From a virus, in IMG/VR virus record IMGVR_UViG_3300014932_000216, positions 1 through 52,533 of that record: a DNA stretch of 52,533 nucleotides, one strand, 5' to 3'. The notes under the pieces were generated by a model, which saw only the letters and a program-made list of their open reading frames with translations, did not search any database and was not told the origin of the DNA. The position numbers were made by a program, and so were the translations under genes. The first letter of the stretch is position 1; every line of letters begins with the position of its first letter. Below are positions 47,764 through 52,533 of the stretch, piece after piece.

Positions 47764-48162
47764 ATGAAACAAACACTACTCATTATCGCATTATCAGTTT
47801 TATGCTTTTCCTGCACAAAAAGCACCACGCCTGCCGCTCTCCCTTATTACAACAACGAAGGGATAACATTCACCGCGAATCACGCATTCACATACTCTAA
47901 TGCCAATGCGCCCGTTACTAATATTATACTTGACCAAAGCAAAGCAATTGATGGGAAAAAGGCGACATTCGCATTTACCGCCATCAACGGATATGATTTG
48001 GAAATCGTCACTACCCAGTCGCCCGGAGTGATTAAGTTTGAGACCGGCTCACTTGATTCAAAGAACTCGTTAACCGCCGAGTATAATATCAGCATTACAT
48101 ATCATGCTGCTGTCGGCGTGGAATCACAATATTTCAGCGTAAATATTGTTAAGCCAAATTAG
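47764..48162 (+). CDS. Lipoprotein encoded against the late genes (132 residues)
   Basis: MKQTLLIIALSVLCFSCTKS: a lipoprotein signal with the lipobox CFSC. The mature protein is a beta-rich, Asn/Thr-rich domain. Its stop TAG overlaps the stop of the fibre gene (48159-48162), and the promoter-like TTTG...TATTTTG lies just upstream. A cargo gene, probably expressed in the lysogen; lipoproteins of this kind can exclude superinfecting phages. Confidence 0.7.
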   Translation: MKQTLLIIALSVLCFSCTKSTTPAALPYYNNEGITFTANHAFTYSNANAPVTNIILDQSKAIDGKKATFAFTAINGYDLEIVTTQSPGVIKFETGSLDSKNSLTAEYNISITYHAAVGVESQYFSVNIVKPN

Positions 48163-49079
48163 GTTGTTAAAATGTATCGTGCGCTTACATACAAAGCCCA
48201 CCCAGAGCCGGACGGCAATAAGCTAGAGGCTTTTATTTTAACATTCCCGCTTGTATCTACCTCCATTGGTAGCATTGCACTAAAATTACCAGAGCCATCA
48301 AACAGTTGCCCGATAATCGCCCTACCGTGATTTGGAAAGTAGCTGCTTGATGGCATTGTAAATACAGTGAGTGCCGGGGTTGCACCGGTAGATACTACCG
48401 AACCTTCTACATACCCATAAAGGCCGTCTTTATTGTATTTCATCGCGGCAAAATCACCCTCCGCAACTGCCGACCAGTTAGTCCCCACGGACGGCGTTGT
48501 CCATGTTCCTATGGTTAAATCGGCAACAAGTCCATCAATCCCTACCGCCGTACTCCATGGCACCATAGCCGAATAGTTAAACTGGCTGGCACCGGGCGAA
48601 ACGGACGCACCCTGCGTGACATTGGCGTAAGGCTGCCCGTCTATCGTGAAGATGTTTATTAATGGAACATTGGAGCCGGTAAGCACCGCACCGCTCCCGG
48701 CCATATTCACAAACTGCCCGTTGTAAAAGAAGAAACCGGAACTAATAAGGTAAGCACCGGACGCGCCTGTGTTTACGCAGCCCGACATAGTAACGGGCGT
48801 AAACCCGGACGCGCCAAAAGCTGCCGCCATGCCGTTGAATCGACGCACGTAAAGGGTATTCAATGCCGTTGTTAGCTGAAAACCATTTGCCGCATTTTCT
48901 TCAAGGCTATTTGGCGTAACTCCCGCCAACGCCATCATGCGCTGAAAAAACACCTGCAAATCAAAGTTGCTCTTTGAATTTATTTTAGTGCCGCTTGGCG
49001 CGTTTTTGATGCCGCCGTACAAATTCGTACTATCTACCGGCAACACCGTACCATCGAAATCTACTATTTCCCTTGCCAT
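48159..49079 (-). CDS. Tail fibre protein
   Basis: A 306-residue protein. N-terminal MAREIVDFDGTVLPVDSTNL and GGIKNAPSGTKINSKSNFDL, followed by a long beta-rich, Ser/Gly/Thr-rich part with a short conserved tail (LPSGSGWALYVSARYILTT). Fits a baseplate-attached fibre after the gp48-like gene (ATG overlap). Confidence 0.65.
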   Translation of the reverse strand: MAREIVDFDGTVLPVDSTNLYGGIKNAPSGTKINSKSNFDLQVFFQRMMALAGVTPNSLEENAANGFQLTTALNTLYVRRFNGMAAAFGASGFTPVTMSGCVNTGASGAYLISSGFFFYNGQFVNMAGSGAVLTGSNVPLINIFTIDGQPYANVTQGASVSPGASQFNYSAMVPWSTAVGIDGLVADLTIGTWTTPSVGTNWSAVAEGDFAAMKYNKDGLYGYVEGSVVSTGATPALTVFTMPSSSYFPNHGRAIIGQLFDGSGNFSAMLPMEVDTSGNVKIKASSLLPSGSGWALYVSARYILTT

Positions 49080-49861
49080 TATGTGAAGTTTATAAAGGTG
49101 AACCCTATTGTTTGTAATGGTTTAATTTGTAACACAAGTTGCCTTAGCTCTGTTTGCCGTACCGCTGGAACGGTTGCGAATGTGGTCTGCCCCGCCGGGT
49201 CTGCAATGAAGAACGTACTGCTATAACTATCGCCAATATCAAAAGTATCATCCAGTGCAGGTTCTAAATGGTTAGCAATGATCGTTATGTCGTCGAGCGA
49301 ATAATCATCGCCATACTCCGAAAGTCCGTAGTCGGTTTCGCCGTAAATGGCATCGCCTGTTGATATACCCAATACCTCGGCCGGGCTTTTACTTATCCAT
49401 CCTCCAGACCCATCGCTGAAAATGTTTTCGTACACATTGACATTGAATCCCGCCGCCTGTAACTGGTCTTGCAGATATAAAGCTGACTGCCTCGGGGCTG
49501 TACTACCGGGGTAATTCATCTTGCGAATAATAGCAAGTTTCCGATTTGCTGTTGTTGGCGTAGATGCCGAGGTAACACCCCATTGTATCATGCCTAGCCG
49601 CCCCTCCCAATCATTACAGTCGTTATCCAGCGGGTCGCTGGTGCCGTCCGTAAACAGGCTTGTATCTGGTAGTATGCTATTGAATGTACTCCGGGCATCT
49701 CCCCATAGTTGCGCTTCGCTTATTGCCAACGCCCTATGCAGCCGGAACAGAAAGCCACCGTTACCGTCTGCGTCCGGGAATGGCATATTAAACGCACGGG
49801 CTTCCTGCGGGTACAAGTCCCGCGAAAGGTCGGCAAGTGCATTTGTTATGAAATCCCCCAT
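49079..49861 (-). CDS. Baseplate protein (Mu gp48 / DUF2313-like)
   Basis: A 260-residue protein in the gp48 position, with N-terminal LADLSRDLYPQEARAFNMPF, DWEGRLGMIQWG and RKLAIIRKMNYPGSTAPRQS, typical of DUF2313 proteins that join baseplate and fibre. The C-terminus ends TIGFTFINFT. Confidence 0.75.
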   Translation of the reverse strand: MGDFITNALADLSRDLYPQEARAFNMPFPDADGNGGFLFRLHRALAISEAQLWGDARSTFNSILPDTSLFTDGTSDPLDNDCNDWEGRLGMIQWGVTSASTPTTANRKLAIIRKMNYPGSTAPRQSALYLQDQLQAAGFNVNVYENIFSDGSGGWISKSPAEVLGISTGDAIYGETDYGLSEYGDDYSLDDITIIANHLEPALDDTFDIGDSYSSTFFIADPAGQTTFATVPAVRQTELRQLVLQIKPLQTIGFTFINFT

Positions 49862-51024
49862 TAGCTATAGGTTACAGTGTTAGTGAATGGGATTGCCCCA
49901 AAATCGAAATTATAGGTAGAGACAGCAGAGCCGCCAACAGTCATTGTCGCGCCAGTGAAATAGCACCCCGGAGCGGCATTTAGGGCAACTTGTATCAAAG
50001 TATTTACGGTTAGTGTATCATTCCTTTTGGTGATAATGTCGGCACCGGGAATAAAGGGTCGTATTAGCGCAATAGCCTCCGTAAGCCCCGCCGTTATTAA
50101 CACCTGCTGGTCTGCTGAGATACCTGGTGTTCCAGTACTGCCGGTAAATGTTATGTTCACGTCTTTTACGGTAACGGCATTTACCTGCACCGGCATAACA
50201 CCCAATGGCTTTAATCCGTTGCTTGCAGCCATAATAGCGGTAACAGCATCTAATATCGTAGATGTTGGCACCCCCTTATGTGGCGGTCCTACTGAATCGG
50301 CTAAAATCGCCTCTACGTAAACCGCGACGGTGTCTGCTTCGCCATCTACCGCATACGGGTATATCTGCGCAACACCCGCCGCCTCGCGCCCCCATAGCCG
50401 GTAATCTGCTGCCGCGCCGCCTTGTGGTTGCAATTGGTATGTTTCAACCACCCGCGACCGGAATTGCTCTATCGTCTCAGCATCAACAGGGGAAATAGAA
50501 ACACTTGCAACCGAAACGCCGGTATTTATGTTTATCAGCGGTTGTGTGCATGTGAGCGTGTCAGCTGCTTTTAATACCGCAATGGTGCCTACCGTAAGAG
50601 CGCGCAATGTGATCGTATCGCCTGAGCCGGAAAGCGTGTATGCATTATCAAGTACGAATAAATATCCGGGACTTGTGCTGCTATCGTCGCTTTTAAACGT
50701 CGTAGATGCATCAATGGTCTCACCTGCCGAACCTGTAACATTTACAATATATTGCCCCTGCGTCCCTTGTTGCGGAGACATATTTTTTATGCGCCCAAAC
50801 CATTCAAGTGTTCCTCCGTTAGCCTCGCTCGATGCGGTGGTTGGCCATACATTAGCCTGCACGTCAGCAATACCAAGATATTCAAGCCATAATTTGCCAG
50901 CCTGCACCATAGCTAAAGCCCGTAAGAAAGCCTTACCGTTTGGGTCTAATTCAACGCCGAACTCGGTTTCTATATTACCAAGTATGCTGGTGTAAAGTGA
51001 CTGTATCGAAGGTATTTGTACCAT
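49861..51024 (-). CDS. Baseplate J-like protein (Mu gp47)
   Basis: A 387-residue J/gp47 family protein. ANGGTLEWFGRIKNMSPQQG and the SPVDAETIEQFRSRVVETYQ segment with LQPQGGAAADYRLWGREAAG are typical, as is the IRPFIPGADIITKRN end. Forms the wedge ring of the baseplate. Confidence 0.9.
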   Translation of the reverse strand: MVQIPSIQSLYTSILGNIETEFGVELDPNGKAFLRALAMVQAGKLWLEYLGIADVQANVWPTTASSEANGGTLEWFGRIKNMSPQQGTQGQYIVNVTGSAGETIDASTTFKSDDSSTSPGYLFVLDNAYTLSGSGDTITLRALTVGTIAVLKAADTLTCTQPLININTGVSVASVSISPVDAETIEQFRSRVVETYQLQPQGGAAADYRLWGREAAGVAQIYPYAVDGEADTVAVYVEAILADSVGPPHKGVPTSTILDAVTAIMAASNGLKPLGVMPVQVNAVTVKDVNITFTGSTGTPGISADQQVLITAGLTEAIALIRPFIPGADIITKRNDTLTVNTLIQVALNAAPGCYFTGATMTVGGSAVSTYNFDFGAIPFTNTVTYS

Positions 51025-51437
51025 TAAATCTGATATTTTAAAAAGCCGCTATTGGGGCTCCATTGGTAAAAAAACTTTTGTCCGTTTATTGTTATGAGCG
51101 CATCTAATCGGTTCGCGGCGGCTATTGTGCAATTAACTGTTACGGTAGTTCCTGTAATGTCATCTTGCAGATATTGCAGGTCGGCCAACATCGCGTTTTC
51201 TATATTCTGCAGCCCGGCGCTATTCAAAACATTATCCTTTAATGCCTGTTCTGTTTTTGATGAAAACTGAATTTCAACCGGCGGATCTAAAAGGGCATTT
51301 CCCCACCAACTACCATCTCCGCCGAACTGTGCTAATATTGGTTGATTCTCATAACCCGTAGTGGTCGCCAGGTCGTCACCATGCAACACAAGATCGCCGC
51401 CGGTTCCGCTCATCATCAAGAGTAGGTCTATTGCCAT
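51024..51437 (-). CDS. Baseplate protein (Mu gp46-like)
   Basis: A 137-residue protein with GGDLVLHGDDLATTTGYENQ and FGGDGSWWGNALLDPPVEIQ, the gp46 pattern (oligomeric wedge subunit). ATG overlaps the tape measure end. Confidence 0.85.
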   Translation of the reverse strand: MAIDLLLMMSGTGGDLVLHGDDLATTTGYENQPILAQFGGDGSWWGNALLDPPVEIQFSSKTEQALKDNVLNSAGLQNIENAMLADLQYLQDDITGTTVTVNCTIAAANRLDALITINGQKFFYQWSPNSGFLKYQI

Positions 51438-52533
51438 GAGAACGTATTTTTGAGGTTGACCGGGATTGCTGAGCCGCCAGTATCGACACTTGCGGCATGG
51501 CCTGTTTGGTTGTCTATGGTGATTTTTATATCGTGCAATTGCTTTTTTAATGAATATGCCGTTTCTGCATCGTCATTATCGTCGTTGTTTGTCACCCCGT
51601 TTTCTATATTGCCAAAAGCCTGCCTTATTTCCGGGGTATTGTATTTTTGATTTTCCGAAATGTATTGCTGCGCCGCCTGCGGGTCTTTCATATACATACG
51701 CTCTAATGAACCCTTTACCGCTTCATTGTCGCCAATCATATTATTATACCCGCGCCCTATTGTGGTATCATTAGCCCAATCCATTATTGATTTGCGATTC
51801 CAAATAATTGCAAGTACAGCCGCAACACTTCCGAGCGTTCCGAGTAGTTTTGTTGCGCCGCCATTCATGAGGTTAAACCCAAGAGCGGCCCCTTTGGATG
51901 CAATGGCGTTTTCGAGTATCGCCCCGGTTAGCGTTCCGTTGGCGACAGATAAAAGACCTGTGATAAATAAACTTGCCTTTTGTATGCTTGTCCATATCAT
52001 CATTGCTTTGGCTGCTATTCCTATACTGCCCGCGACAACAGTTATAGCCAATGCAAGGCCGCCGAGAAGTAAAACCGCTCCGACAATCCATTTAGCAAGT
52101 GTCTTGTGGTGATGAACCCATTGCGCCATACCTTGCAACATTGGCGTTATTGCCTTAGCTAAGGCCGTCACCATCGGTAATAGTAATGAGCCAATAGTTA
52201 TACCCAATATCTGTAGATTATTCTTAGCTATTTGCGCCTGAGATGCGGTAGTGCCCAGTTGCTTATAATATGCATCATTCACGGCATTTACCCCCGCCAA
52301 CTGCTCTTTGGTATTATCCCTAAAGGCCTGCCTGAGATTGCCAACCAACAATGTGTATGACGTTAAGCCGGTGCGGTTAAACAACTTCGGGGCTTCGATA
52401 TTCATCTGCTTGCTTGCCTCCGCAACCGCATCTAGCGCACCGCCGAGACCATTCATTTTAGTTATCAATTGTTCACCAGTCACGACCCCGAGACGAGCGA
52501 ACACCTGCTTCATTTCGGTAGTTGGTTTTATAA
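51428..52533 (-). CDS. Phage tail tape measure protein, C-terminal part (continues at base 1)
   Basis: Minus-strand frame open at the window end: VIKPTTEMKQVFARLGVVTG, then EASKQMNIEAPKLFNRTGLT and YYKQLGTTASQAQ belong to the TP901-type tape measure core. Two hydrophobic segments (about VGAVLLLGGLALAITVVAG and neighbours) and an alpha-helical tail follow. The frame continues directly from 643-1, for 582 residues if the ends are joined. Confidence 0.9.
   Translation of the reverse strand, partial: IKPTTEMKQVFARLGVVTGEQLITKMNGLGGALDAVAEASKQMNIEAPKLFNRTGLTSYTLLVGNLRQAFRDNTKEQLAGVNAVNDAYYKQLGTTASQAQIAKNNLQILGITIGSLLLPMVTALAKAITPMLQGMAQWVHHHKTLAKWIVGAVLLLGGLALAITVVAGSIGIAAKAMMIWTSIQKASLFITGLLSVANGTLTGAILENAIASKGAALGFNLMNGGATKLLGTLGSVAAVLAIIWNRKSIMDWANDTTIGRGYNNMIGDNEAVKGSLERMYMKDPQAAQQYISENQKYNTPEIRQAFGNIENGVTNNDDNDDAETAYSLKKQLHDIKITIDNQTGHAASVDTGGSAIPVNLKNTFSWQ

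Overview
The window is the genome of a temperate, contractile-tailed bacteriophage of a Bacteroidetes host, complete or missing only a few codons. Both window ends lie inside the same gene, the tail tape measure protein. Joining base 1 to base 52533 keeps its frame (583 codons in total), so this is a circular or circularly permuted phage map and not a prophage with host flanks. Evidence for the host: promoter-like boxes of the TTTG / TAnnTTTG type, A-rich leaders without Shine-Dalgarno sequences, and Sec signals of the FAQ / NAQ type. The attachment region carries the 3' end of a transfer-messenger RNA (tmRNA) gene.

Layout. (1) Late genes, minus strand, crossing the origin of numbering: small terminase candidate (7462-6827), lambda GpA-type large terminase (5707-3710), sheath, tube, frameshifted tail assembly chaperone, tape measure (643-1 continuing 52533-51428), Mu gp46/gp47/gp48-like baseplate genes and a fibre (down to 48159), then gpZ-like, gp43-like, gp44-like and spike genes, a long fibre, gpW-like joiner and lambda-type portal (down to 38609). 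After a terminator and a promoter-like repeat come protease-scaffold, gpD-like decoration protein, gpE-like major capsid protein and head-tail genes (down to 33235), then a lysis block with tiny membrane proteins and a lambda R-like endolysin (down to 30641). The head is therefore lambda-like and the tail Mu-like. (2) Lysogeny control, 25394-27940: Cro-like gene, divergent repressor, tyrosine integrase and attP. (3) Early minus-strand genes, 25609 down to about 7600: HNH homing endonucleases, small membrane proteins, RecT annealing protein, a helicase-methyltransferase fusion, RNA ligase, replication initiator, DnaB helicase, HAD phosphatase, C5 methyltransferase, DUF1064 nuclease and many small hypotheticals. 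(4) A second regulatory cluster, 28095-30490: a small HTH gene and leftward and rightward small-gene operons with three ACCA-N6-TGGT operators. (5) Plus-strand cargo genes set into the late region: 38178-38501, 43631-43816 (inside a 760-base segment bounded by perfect 45-base inverted repeats) and a lipoprotein at 47764-48162.

How it works together: the Cro/repressor switch and integrase decide lysogeny in the host tmRNA gene. The leftward early operon supplies recombination, replication, DNA methylation and RNA repair. Late genes package DNA by a lambda-type terminase and build a myovirus particle.

The most notable unexplained element is at 16960-17174, minus strand: a promoter-like pair followed by a leader of about 180 nt. 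In it one 11-base strand can pair either with an upstream copy or with a copy just before the start codon of an HNH gene, and a further pseudoknot is possible. This looks like an undescribed regulatory RNA at the head of the replication module.
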